A DNA stretch of 64,000 nt from positions 3,596,001 through 3,660,000 of the forward strand of contig JBANDB010000009.1 of assembly GCA_037576215.1 (NCBI GenBank), given 5' to 3'. The translations under genes and the position numbers were made by a program. A model generated the notes under the pieces. It ran no database searches. It worked only from the letters and a program-made list of their open reading frames with translations, and was not told where the DNA came from. Origin of the DNA: Armillaria gallica. Its lineage: Eukaryota; Basidiomycota; Agaricomycetes; Agaricales; Physalacriaceae. Positions 49,844-60,383 of this stretch are shown here, piece after piece (positions within the stretch are counted from its first letter, which is position 1; the number at the start of each line of letters is the position of its first letter).

Positions 49844-52660
49844 ATGTCCAGCCCTATGCACATCCTTACCAGAGATGATGCCCCCAATTGCGGCTCTGGT
49901 GGCGGCGCCGATACTTTCTTCGGTTTACGTGTAGCGTCGATCTTTATTATCTTAGTGGGTTCGACCATCGGCGCATTGTTCCCTGTCCTAGCAAAAAACT
50001 CTTCCTGGTTGCATGTGCCAAAACCTGTCTTTGAGTACGTTGTCTTGTCACTAATTTAGGCGAGCTCTCGTTAATCGCTTGTGCAGCTTCGCGAAATATT
50101 TTGGAAGCGGTGTCATTGTGCGTATCTGTCATGGTTGCTAGCAGACGTAACGAACGAACGAACTCTTTCTTTTTCCTTCTTTCTATAGATCGCAACTGCT
50201 TTTATCCATCTGTTATCACCCGCCCTTGATGCCCTTGGGTCAGACTGTCTCGCAGACGGATGGAAGATTTATGTCGGTTTTCCTATCTTTTCCTTCTCAC
50301 ACCACGTCCTGACTGTTGCCCCCCATCAGCCCTATGCGCTCGCATTGTGCATGCTCAGCATCTTCTCTATCTTCATCCTCGAGCTCATTGCTTTCCGATG
50401 GGGGACGAAAAAGCTCGCACAGATCGGCATGAGACATGGTAGGGCTAGCTTCCATTAAAATCCCAGTCAGTATCCCTCACCTCACCTTCCTTCTAGACGC
50501 ACACGGACATGAGGCGGGTGGCCATGCCGCACATGGACCAGAAGGCAACCTTGCATATCAAATCGAAGGCAACGTCGATGAATCGAAACTCAAAGTCAGT
50601 GACAGCAAACTCGACATCGAGGACCAGCAACACCGCGTCCTAGACTCGGCCCTGACGCAGATTATCGGTGTTGCGATCCTTGAGTTCGGTGTCACATTGC
50701 ATAGGTATGTTTGCCACGTCATTCCGCTCTTCAAGCGTCTGATTCGTTCTGGAAAGTGTGTTGATTGGATTGACGCTTGCCGTCGATGAAGACTTCAAGG
50801 TCCTCTTCGTCGTTTTGATCTTCCACCGTAAGCGCTTTTTTGTTACCGCCCACTCATTTTAATAATTCGCATAATTTGCAGAAACGTTCGAGGGACTAGG
50901 TGTAGGCTCACGGCTCGCCTACTTGGACCTACCACCCAAATACCGCTGGGCTCCCTATGCTGGAGCAGCGCTGTACGGATTGACAACACCCATTGGGATC
51001 GCAGCCGGTCTGGGTGTCCGAACTACCTATAATCCTGACAGCACGACTGCATCCATCGTCAGCGGCACACTGGACGCACTCAGCTCTGGCATCTTGATCT
51101 ACACAGGTCTTGTTGAAGTAAGTGTCGTTCATCTCCTGAATGGAGAGCTTTTATTGACTGGAGGATTTCACCAGTTACTCGCCCATGAATTCCTGTTTAA
51201 TAAGGAGATGATGACGGGCTCAAACGGGAAGCTTGTATATGCGATCGGATGCATGCTCGCTGGCTGCGGGATCATGGCACTCTTGGGTAGATGGGCTTAA
51301 TGGCACAGCTCTACCTTATTTGATCCACAGACTTATGTTTGATTATTGGCGCGGATACAATACTGTACGACTTTCCTTACGTGATGAGATACATGCATAT
51401 TCGATTTTGAATGACAGACACCTTGCATCTTGCACCTTGCACCGTTTATTGTGTATATTATGAGCCAATTATAGCCGCCCGACATCTGTGTTTGGAGGGA
51501 ATAGTATCAGCTATAATACTTCCCATTGTACGTCCTCGTTACCCCGTTTCCTGAATAGGTGCCAGAGCAGGCCCTTCGATCAAACTGTATACATTTTCCT
51601 TGAATTGTCTGGAGAAGTTCTAGACTGTAAAGCCGATGATTTCGAAGGAAAAGGTGCGGCACGCCGTGCACAGATACAGTGTAATAAGAAAGCCAGGTGC
51701 TGGCCAGATTTAGGTCCGTGGAAATACAAGTAACAAAAGGTTCGGTGTCGAACACAGAAAGTACTGGTCGTGACTCAAGATACCAGCAATTCGCCACTAT
51801 GCTCCTGGTAAGCAGCTAGGCAAATAGCGGGGGGAACAGTGCTTGGGTAGCATATTAACTTCTGACCCCGGCTTTTGACCAAGCCAGGATTCCCTTTAAT
51901 GGTAAAGCCGACAGATTTCACGAGCCTGCGCCAACGCTTAATCTGCATTCCAATGGTTTTTCTTGGATTTTGACTGGCACGGGTTAGCCGCCTGCCACTA
52001 GAATTGTATATGCATAGTTCTACCTCGTTGTCTCAAGATTTTGCATTGATATCATCGAGGAGCGGTGGATGAAGCGAGTCGTGCAGATCGTTTATAATGA
52101 AGACCGTGCTCTCTTGAAATTTGCACGGCTAACCGTCTGAACCCTCAGGTTCATTCACGGAGAGCAGGGTCTGCGAACGACACGAGGATCAGATTGGCCA
52201 CGTGATGGTGGTTTACTTGGATGAAGATACTTCTCAGTTTTGAAATTCTGAGGATCGGAGAAACATACTAGACGCGCTCTCTGAGTACTGTATGGACGTG
52301 TTCGTTGCATTTCCAGTAATGAAATTTGATATTAAGGAGGGGAAGTACTAGTAGACACAGACGTGCAACAATATATTCATAAGAAGACTCACACGGTGCT
52401 AATACATACGATTCAAAATTTCCTCGAGATTGATACGGAAACCCTCGCCAGCGGTGCTCGATTGGCTTAATTTTTTTTGTCTGGCAACTGCGACGCACAA
52501 TGCAAGAATTTCTGGAGCTCGATACATACATACATTATCGATATCGATACGACTCAGATTACGCCTCGCCCAAACATTTCAAATTACATCACTCGACAGT
52601 CGAAGAAAGTAACTGAGAGTGAGAATGTGAGCATGTACGAGCCCGTTCTACCCTGCTTGC
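49640..52660 (+). repeat. ZIP duplication unit 2
   Basis: The ZIP2 gene with about 200 bp upstream, and its downstream DNA to about 52660, resembles unit 3 (53540-55960). Downstream examples are GGTAAAGCCGACAGATTTCA (51901) against GGTAAAGCCGACACATTTCA (55588), and AATACATACGATTCAAAAT (52401) against GATACATACGATTCAGAAT (55694). Confidence 0.8.
49844..51300 (+). CDS. ZIP-family zinc transporter, copy 2
   Basis: A paralog of ZIP1 with the same exon plan. It starts at 49844 (MSSPMHILTRDD) and continues CGSGGGADTFFGLRVASIFI. Exons then give FAKYFGSGVI, IATAFIHLLSPALDALGSDC, PYALALCMLSIFSIFILELI, the His-rich loop DAHGHEAGGHAAHGPEGN, TQIIGVAILEFGVTLH, SVLIGLTLAVDEDFKVLFVV and HETFEGLGVGSRLAYLDL. 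The C-terminus is MALLGRWA at 51300. Metal-site residues (the HSVLIG and HETFEG His/Glu) are kept. The His-rich loop has one His fewer at its end than copy 1 (PEGN against PEGH). No frame break was found, so it is probably functional. Confidence 0.92.
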
Positions 52661-53767
52661 CTGCCCTGCCTCGTTGTTCCCAGGTCATCTACATGACGCG
52701 CCGAGGCAGGATCTAGATAATTTGGAAGAGCGCCACTTGAGGAATCAATGGACTTTCAACTGACTTTGGCCTCCCACGCCACTTTGAAGATGTCGATCTT
52801 TGTGTACCTCAGTCTATCCCCATATGACCTTTCATCCGGCACCGTCACACCGACGCCGAAATGGAGTCTTTCCCTCGTACCCAGGAACCGACATCAAATG
52901 ATCCCCCCACGTCGCTCCGCTCATTTCTCAAGTTTCATAGCGTCGTTAAATTCCCTCCTGTCGAGTATTCATCACACCTTCACCCGCGCCCAACTTCTAA
53001 TCGTTCGTAGTCAAATCGAGGGATCAGTGCAGTCCAGTTTGGATCGCTAGCAGCCTAATTGAATGGAGAGACATGCGTATAGTACTGCGCGGAACATCGG
53101 TGCCAGGATTTGGGATGAGTGGATGCTGTGATGAGAGCCTACTTATAAAGACTGCCTATCATGGAGTCAGCAAGTGACTGCATTAGGTTGCGATTTTTCC
53201 GAATAAATATTAAACAGGTACGTAATGTACCGAGACGTAGGTTCGATACCAGCCACCTGGGCTCAGGATGATCGTTTAATAGAACAATCACCGTGGAGAT
53301 TACCCACAAGTGGCCCGATAACCGTGAAACGTGCAACTCGAATCACGACTCGTGAGTAAGTTTATGATAGTCTTTTTTCTGCAGAAGACTCAACTGAATG
53401 AAAACAAGGGCTGGTTGCCATATGGAAGACTGTCATCCCACGAAACACATAAGACTGGCAGATCGGTCCTGGACTGCTGTCGGATGACACTTCTCCACGG
53501 CTGGGCCAGTCACCGGTCACTGAAGCTGAGGGTCTGCTACGATTCGGTAAAATCTGGATCACAAGCCAAATGAGAAGGGGCGTATGCCACTGGATCCAGC
53601 GGTATGGTCCCCCATCTGGCTCTGCAGTCCATCAAGAGGACCTTCAAAGTCGTTCCCATGAGAGAAACAGTGTTGGTCCTGTTGCTCAATAAATCTCCTC
53701 TCTCCAGCGACATTCAGCAATTACCCTGGTCCTGTCAAGTCTTTTTCTCCCGAATACGTCTGCTTCG
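51301..53767. other. Intergenic between ZIP2 and ZIP3, built of duplicated DNA
   Basis: No gene seen in 2.5 kb. The first part (51301-52660) matches the DNA downstream of ZIP3. The part from about 52230 to 53767 matches, inverted, the DNA upstream of ZIP1. The overlap at 52230-52660 is therefore common to all three units. Open frames here (for example 52748-53050) are not conserved in the sister copies. Confidence 0.6.
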
Positions 53768-55204
53768 ATGCACATACTTACTAGAGACGACGACGATGCG
53801 CTCAACTGCGGCTCTGGTGGCGGCGCCGATACTTTCTTCGGTTTGCGTGTTGCGTCAATCTTTATTATTTCACTGTGTTCGACGTTTGGCGCATTGTTTC
53901 CCGTCCTAGTAAAAAGCTCTTCCTGGTTACATGTGCCGAAATTCGTCTTTGAGAGCGTTTTTCTGGTTATTAATATAAACGATCTCTTATTAATCGCCTG
54001 TGCAGCTTCGCGAAATATTTTGGAAGCGGTGTCATTGTGCGTTTCTGTTATGGTTGCCGGCAAACGTACTAAACGAACCGACTCTTTCTTTTTTTTTTTT
54101 TAGATCGCAACTGCTTTTATCCATCTGTTATCGCCCGCTCTTGATGCCCTTTCGTCAGACTGTCTCGCAGACGGATGGCGGGTTTATGTCGGTCTTCCTA
54201 TTTTTTCCTTCTCACTCCACGTCCTGACGTTACCCCCCGCCAGCCTTATGCACTCGGGTTGTGCATGTTCAGCATCGTCTTCATCTTCATCCTCGAGCTC
54301 ATTGCCTTCCGATGGGGGACTAAAAAGCTCGCACAGATCGGCATGAGACATGGTAGGGCTAGCTTCCATTAAAATCCCTCACCTTACCTTCCTTCTAGAC
54401 GCACACGGACATCAGGCGGGCAGCTATACCGCACACGGACCAGAAGGCGACCTCGCACATCAAACCGAAGGCAATGTCGATGAATCGAAACTCAATATCA
54501 TCAACAGCAAACTCGACATTGAGGACCAACGACACCGTGCCCTAGACTCGGCCATGACGCAGATTATCGGTGTTGCGATCCTTGAGTTTGGTGTCAATTT
54601 GCATAGGTATATTTACCACCTCATTCCACTCTTCATGCTTCTGATTTTTTCCCAAAAGCGTGTTCGTTGGCTTGACGCTTGCTGTCGACCCAGATTTCAG
54701 GATTCTCTTCGTCGTGTTGATCTTCCACCGTAAGGTTTTTTTGTACTGCCCACACATTTCTGATAACATGCATGATTTACAGAAACGTTCGAGGGGCTAG
54801 CTGTAGGCTCACGGCTCGCCTACTTGGACCTACCACCCAAATATCGCTGGACTCCCTATGCTGGAGCGGCGCTGTACGGATTGACAACACCCGTTGGAAT
54901 CGCAGCCGGTCTGGGTGTCCGAACCACCTATAATCCTGGCAGCACGACAGCATCCATCGTTAGTGGCACTCTTGACGCATTCAGCTCTGGCATCTTGATC
55001 TATACAGGTCTTGTTGAAGTAAGTGGCCCTCATCTCCTTGTAGACAGAGAGCTCTTATTGACTGGAGGATTTCACCAGTTACTCGCCCATGAATTCCTGT
55101 TTAACAAGGAGATGATGACCGCCTCGAACGGGAAGTTAGCATATGCGATCGGATGCATGCTCGCTGGCTGCGGCATCATGTCACTTTTGGGTAGATGGGC
55201 TTAA
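52230..55204 (+). repeat. ZIP duplication unit 3 (counterpart of the inverted unit 1)
   Basis: Upstream DNA plus ZIP3. It is colinear with the reverse complement of 38334-41270. The unit continues to about 55960 when compared with unit 2 instead of unit 1. Confidence 0.8.
53768..55204 (+). CDS. ZIP-family zinc transporter, copy 3
   Basis: The third ZIP paralog. Its start differs from the others: the ATG used by copy 2 is lost, and the first in-frame ATG is at 53768 (MHILTRDDDDALNCGSGGG). Other blocks are FGLRVASIFIISLCSTFGAL, IHLLSPALDALSSDCLADGW, PYALGLCMFSIVFIFILELI, the weaker His loop DAHGHQAGSYTAHGPEGD, SVFVGLTLAVDPDFRILFVV and HETFEGLAVGSRLAYLDL. The end is MSLLGRWA at 55204. Splice sites and frame are intact. 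It is the most diverged copy at conserved sites: it has lost a His and an Ala in the loop, has LAVG in place of LGVG, and VDPDF in place of VDEDF. The His-poor loop suggests altered zinc sensing or relaxed constraint. Confidence 0.9.
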
Positions 55205-56003
55205 TGGCTCATTTGATCCCGTCTGGCTGATCATTGGCGCCGATACAATACTGTACGACTTTCCTTATGTGACGATATACAGCATACTTGATTTTGAATG
55301 ACAGTCACCTTGCACGATGCACTGTGTATATTATGAGCCAGTTATAGTCGCTCGACATCTGCGTTCGGAGAGGACAGTACCAGACATGCATGGTTCCCAC
55401 CGTACGCCTTAACAGGCCGTGGCAATAAAAAGTCTCCGTGTCGAGCATGAAAAGTACTGTTAAAGAAAATGCAAAGCGCCAGTATGCTCCTGGTAAGCAA
55501 CTGTTTCGGGTCTGGAAAAAAGGGGGAACAGTCCTTGGGTAGTATATCAACTTCTGACCCAGCAAAACGGTCGGGATTCCTTTTAATGGTAAAGCCGACA
55601 CATTTCAAGTTCAAGCCTGTCCAACTTTTAATCTGTATTCCAATGATTTCTCTTGGATTTTGACCGGAGCGGGTTAGACGCCTTCCAGGAGTGATACATA
55701 CGATTCAGAATATCGTCTCTTAGAATTGAAGAAGCACGCACCGAATAAATTAATACGGATGCCCTCGGCCGCGGTGCTCGATCGGCATAAATTTTTTTGC
55801 CTAGCGACTGCGACGCGCCACGCGAAAATTTACACACATTATCGATGCAATTGCTCCCCGAGCTCTCCAATATTTCGACCATTGCAGAGCACGTCACGGC
55901 ATAGTCGAACTGATGGTGAGAATGTGACCGTGTACGACCCGTTGCCAACACATGATGCAAGTTAGCCGCCGAACTTGACTCACTTTCTTTCCAGCACTTC
56001 ACC
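55205..56003. other. Intergenic between ZIP3 and TRP4
   Basis: No gene. The sequence to about 55960 is the counterpart of 51301-52660 downstream of ZIP2, with several deletions. The last 45 bp carry the TRP4 leader (TC-rich). Confidence 0.55.
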
Positions 56004-57241
56004 ATGACAAAATCCTGGAAGTCACCCCAGACGGCGTCGAGCTCGACAGAAACATACACCGAAGAGTCCTTCAGGCCGTTGCTGAACAAGCTAGTGCAGA
56101 CACCCGAGTACTTCACTCCGGACGACCTCAAGAAGGCGCTTAACCATCTATTCACCCCCGACGTCGTCCAGCCCGTGCAAATTGGAGCGTTCCTCAGTGC
56201 ACTACACATACACCGGGTGGAGAGACGACCAGAATCTCTTGCGGCCGCTGCATCGGTGTTACGGGAGAAGGCATTGAAGGCTGCAGTGCAAGACACGGAG
56301 AATGACTTTGTTGTCGACATTGTTGGAACAGGTATGACTCCTGGCATTCTACTCGTTCCACGTACTCAATCAAATAAAGGCGGGGATGGATACAACCTTT
56401 TCAACGTTAGCACAACGGCAGGGATCGTTGCAGCTGGTGCTGGGGCGCGAGTCATCAAGGTATGGGCCTTGCTTATTTTTCTTCGTCTAGCTACCCTCAA
56501 ACTTTTTTCTAGCACGGAAGTCGAGCATCGACCTCATCGTCAGGTGCGGCAGACCTTCTCGAGGCCCTGGACTGCCTCTTCGTTGCCCCAACACCAGGAA
56601 CACCGATGCCAATTCCTCGCGTCCCATTCACCTTCATTCTCGCGCCCCATTATCACCCCGCACTAGGTTACATAACGCCATACCGAAAAGCCCTTCCCTT
56701 CAGGACTATGTTCAACATCCTCGGGCCCTTGATAAACCCTGCGAAACCACGAGGAATGGTCCTGGGCGTCGCAGAGCCCGAGATCGGTCTAACGTTCGCT
56801 CAGTCGCTTCGCGATGGCGGCGTCGAGCGTGCTTTGGTTGTTTGTGGCTACGAAAAGCTGGATGAGATCAGTTGTGCGGGGCCGACGTATGCTTGGGAGC
56901 TGAAGGATGGCGTGGTTACTGAGTTGACGCTGCACCCAGAGCTCTTCGGGCTGGACGTACATCCACTATCCACCGTTGCGGGCGGTAATCCTCAGGAAAA
57001 TGCCGAGACCTTCAAGAGGTTACTCAATTCTGGTGGAAACATCCCGGAGGATTTGACGCCAGTCTTGCATTTCGTTCAGCTGAACGCAGCAGCGTTGTTG
57101 GTGGTTTCTGGGTTGGCAAGTGACTTTGAGGAAGGAGCAAAAATGGCGCTTGAGAGTATCACGTCAGGAAATGCCTGGAAAGCTCTCGAAACGTTCCGAG
57201 AGGCAGGAAGAGTCGCATCGGCAAAGGTGGTAAAAAATTAA
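56004..57241 (+). CDS. TRP4: Anthranilate phosphoribosyltransferase
   Basis: The second enzyme of tryptophan synthesis. It joins anthranilate with phosphoribosyl pyrophosphate. The start at 56004 (MTKSWKSPQTASS) precedes the helical N-domain (VQPVQIGAFLSALHIHRVER). An intron at about 56333-56380 splits the PRPP/Mg site, giving GTGGDGYNLFNVST after splicing. A second intron at about 56460-56513 joins ARVIK to HGSRASTSSSGAADLLEAL, the anthranilate-site KHG-x-R-x-x-(S/T)-S motif. The C-domain has PFRTMFNILGPLINPAKP, LVVCGYEKLDEIS and the end SAKVVKN at 57241. Length and motifs are normal. It is convergent with GSH2. Confidence 0.94.
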
Positions 57242-57392
57242 TATTATCCAAAACTGTATTGTGTAGAAGGTAGACTAGCCAATAGGCTTGCTGTAACTTA
57301 CCACTGTCACATAGAAATTTCAAGGAACACGGTCTGTACACAAAGAGGTACTTATTCATCATTCTAGGACTTCAGGAACTTCAGTAAGAGCC

Positions 57393-59055
57393 TCAGTCAT
57401 CGACCAAAAGCAGTGAATCCAAAACTGAAAATCCCGTCGCAACACCTCCCTCGTTGCTATCTTTCCCTTTGGTCCTGACCAACCACCCGACCTGCTTCTC
57501 TTCTACGATCTTCTTGTGCCCAAACAAGGACCATCCAAAGATCCCCAATTCGCTGACTACCTCCGTCTTCACGCTCCCCGTCAATTCGGCCCGCACCAAG
57601 TGGCTTTTCACACCCTCCGGTGGCACAATCAACTCCATGGCTATCCATGCCTGACTTTCCTCCGTAGACAGGGTATCCAAAAAGGGGGGAATAGACTCTT
57701 TGTAGACGTTGTTACCGCCGCCTTCTCGTTGAGGTTTCAATACCAACCCCGCCGATCTCTCCCTGGCCTTCTGTACCCCATCTGGCTCGTCGAGACCCCA
57801 CATTCCCATCCAGCTTGCACGCAGCTCCTCGAGTTGTTCCGGAGTGAAGTCTTCGCCAAGGAAGCGTTCCAGTGTGCCTGGTTGTGCAAGAACCTGTTGC
57901 ACCTTCTTTCCTCCCGCGAGCTGCAGTGGGATCGAAGGGCAGTTGATTGCTTTGGAACGTTCGAGGAGGAAGCGGGTCTCGAAATGCGATCGAGTTGGGT
58001 AATCTGTTGGGGTATAGCCTGCGCGGAAGTAGACGGTCGAGATCTCAATGGAAGAGACGAGTAAAGCAGATGTTGACCGGTCAATCGAGGCTGACGATGC
58101 TAGTTCGTCAAAGGTTTGGCGGATGACGTGAATTGAATGCCTATGGGATGATTAGTGATAAGTAAGATTGCGTGAGAATGACAGGCCTTTCTAGCAGTTC
58201 GTATTCAAGCCATCTTTGGTCAAAGACGTTTCGCTCGCCTGGCTGAACGACAAATAGGATTTGGGAACTAAAATATAGTGTTAATGGGTTTTGGTAGAAG
58301 AGTATCAAAAGCAACTACCCAGGAATATTATACGCGGCATGCGCGGCTGCCAGGCCCTCAATCAGACCGGCTGTGGTCTGGTTTGGAGGGAAATTCTCTG
58401 CTTTTAGCCATGCAGAAGTATTGAAGTAATTGTTTAAAGAATAAAGATGTCTTTCTGCTATGAGGAGGGCGTATTTGTAAATATTAAACACGGCTTACCG
58501 GTGCAGATTGGCAACTCGCTCAGATAAAGTCCCAAACGACGATGATATCGTATTAAATTCGACTTGCCTCAGAGCCAGCTTGTCTGAATCCGACGCATGT
58601 AAAAGATAATCTGATCGAAACAGGCCTAGGTGTAAGGGCTTAAAGGCCTCAAATTCAACGGAGTCGCGGGGAAAAATCCAGCATACCTGTACTACACCAC
58701 CTTGATCCCGAATTTCCTTCCACCCAGACCAAAGCTGACCCGTAAATGTGTCGACTTTCCCAACGCCGCGCTCGGTCCCCATAATTTGATCTAGAAAGTC
58801 CTCATCCATGGCGATACGGGAGTACAAGACATTGTATGTGGACTGGATTCTCTGTGCAAAGTCGAAGAGACGCCTGGGAAATGGGGAAGGGAGAAGGGAT
58901 AATGGAGCATGTATCGCTGATGTCGGAAGTCGTGGAGGCTGCACCGGGAGATACAGAAGACCATGAGCCAGTGCATAGGTCGACGCCTGCAAATGCAATG
59001 CCTCCAGTTGGCTGTCGGTCAGCGCAGGGGGCCAGTCCGAGAATTTAAACGCCAT
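57393..59055 (-). CDS. GSH2: Glutathione synthetase
   Basis: An ATP-grasp enzyme that adds glycine to gamma-glutamylcysteine. The start at 59055 (MAFKFSDWPPALTDSQLEAL) continues through TYNVLYSRIAMDEDFLDQI, LGLFRSDYLLH and RQVEFNTISSSFG, the substrate-binding segment of eukaryotic glutathione synthetases. Later exons give IPGSQILFVVQPGERNVFDQ, a conserved region, and then the C-terminal exon with LRASWMGMWGL and the glycine-rich loop LKPQREGGGNNVYKE. The end is LLLVDD at 57393. A 48-nt stretch between GGVVQ and PLHLGLFRSDY has a GTATGC donor, a TTTAAG acceptor and no stop codon; it is probably an in-frame intron. The frame is otherwise intact. The start codon sits on a CCATGG palindrome, which also provides an ATG on the other strand. 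Confidence 0.94.
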
Positions 59056-59168
59056 GGTACGGGAACTCTATCAAGACCCGCCTCCTGACATCGACGAAGG
59101 TAATCGTCAGTCTTAGTGAGCATGGCGGGATCGGATCTCGGGCCGAATCCGAATCAGCTACCACCATC

Positions 59169-60075
59169 ATGTCGACGTTCTCCCTGGACGAGGAGGTCCG
59201 CCTCTACACAAACAACGCCGACCGCGAGAGATACAACCTGCTGGCAACGCTTTTTGGAATAATCGTGGCTCTGGACTATCTCGAGAGAGCCTATGTGCGG
59301 GACTCGATAACGGCGGCAGAGTGAGTGATTTGGCTGTTGAGGATATGAACAGTTTTCTAAGGTTGCTATTGAAGAGATACTCGCCTGCATGCACCCGATT
59401 GCTGTCGCAGTACAAGACAATGTTGAAGCTCGTGGGTGACGATGTCGAGTCTATCGATCAGTTCATGCAGAGGTATCGGGTAAGAGGGCGTTTGTCGATA
59501 ATCTCGCGATTTTTCATGCCTGTTGCGTAGATGGACAATCCAGCAGCTCTTCATCGGATACAAGTAGGAGTCCCCGCGACAGTAGAGCATTCAAGTGAAG
59601 CTGGCCCGGAGACGGGCAAGTGGGTTGCTGAAACAACGCAGGTGTGCAATGTTCCATTGGGCAACTGCGACCGTCACTGATGTCATTACCAGGGTTTTAT
59701 TACACTCATGGATGCTCTGAAGCTACGCCTGCGAGCAAAAGACCAACTGTATCCATACTTGCAGGAGCTGGTCACAGGCTACGCCCGGTTTAAAGGCAAA
59801 GATTCTTGGGAAGGCCACAGTAAGATGGTTGGATGGTATGAGTTATCTTTTCAGTCTGCGTTCCACTGTCATTAATAATCTTACTAGGCTAATTACACTG
59901 AATGCCATGAAAGCGTCTGAGGAAATCACCGAGGAGCAGTCGCGGCAGGTAAGTCCATCCAATTAAAATCGAGACACCCATTTCTGAACAGTGATCACAG
60001 CTACTATTTGATGTCGAAAATGCATATGCAGAATTTTTCAGAAGTCTGAGTGGAGGAAAGGATAGTTCTCACTGA
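59169..60075 (+). CDS. VPS28: ESCRT-I subunit Vps28
   Basis: A component of the ESCRT-I complex that sorts ubiquitylated membrane proteins into multivesicular bodies. The N-terminal core-binding domain is MSTFSLDEEVRLYTNNADRE, YNLLATLFGIIVALDYLERA, YVRDSITAAE and YSPACTRLLSQYKTMLKL (across an intron near 59321-59375). Next are DNPAALHRIQVGVPATVEHS, GFITLMDALKLRLRAKDQLY, PYLQELVTGYARFKGKDSWE and a C-terminal four-helix part with LFDVENAYAEFFRSL. The stop is at 60075. The length and domain order are normal. The start at 59169 matches the family N-terminus. An upstream ATG at 59054 with a following intron (59099-59156) would add about 17 residues. Confidence 0.93.
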
Positions 60076-60383
60076 ATGTACATGTTTATTCATTGCAGAT
60101 GATATTGACAAGAGATATATACAATATACACTAAGTCACGTTCAAAGTATATGCATAACGTCGTGTTCAAAGGTGATGTAACCTATTTGCATGAGCATGC
60201 ATGTTATAGAGTTATCACGGGCCCAACGAACGATTTAACGAGTCGATACGGCCTTTCCCCGGATGTGAGAGCAGACCTTGCGCTAATTAGCCACCAAAGA
60301 GCGATAGGAAAAGTCGCACTAGAGTCATATAGCTTTTAGACAAACAAGGCGATTTGGTCCAAACTTTGCTAAAAAAGTTGGAT
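60076..60383. other. Convergent 3' intergenic region
   Basis: Contains the AT-rich 3' end of VPS28 (ATATATACAATATACAC near 60114-60130) and the 3' flank of the ZNHIT2-like gene. No gene seen. Confidence 0.45.

Noticed and set aside
52748..53050. 100-codon plus-strand open frame between ZIP2 and ZIP3
   Set aside because: The inverted counterpart upstream of ZIP1 (40560-40816) does not keep the same frame, so it is non-coding duplicated DNA.
53220..53260. GGTTCGATACC as a tRNA T-arm
   Set aside because: No acceptor stem, D-arm or anticodon arm could be drawn around it.
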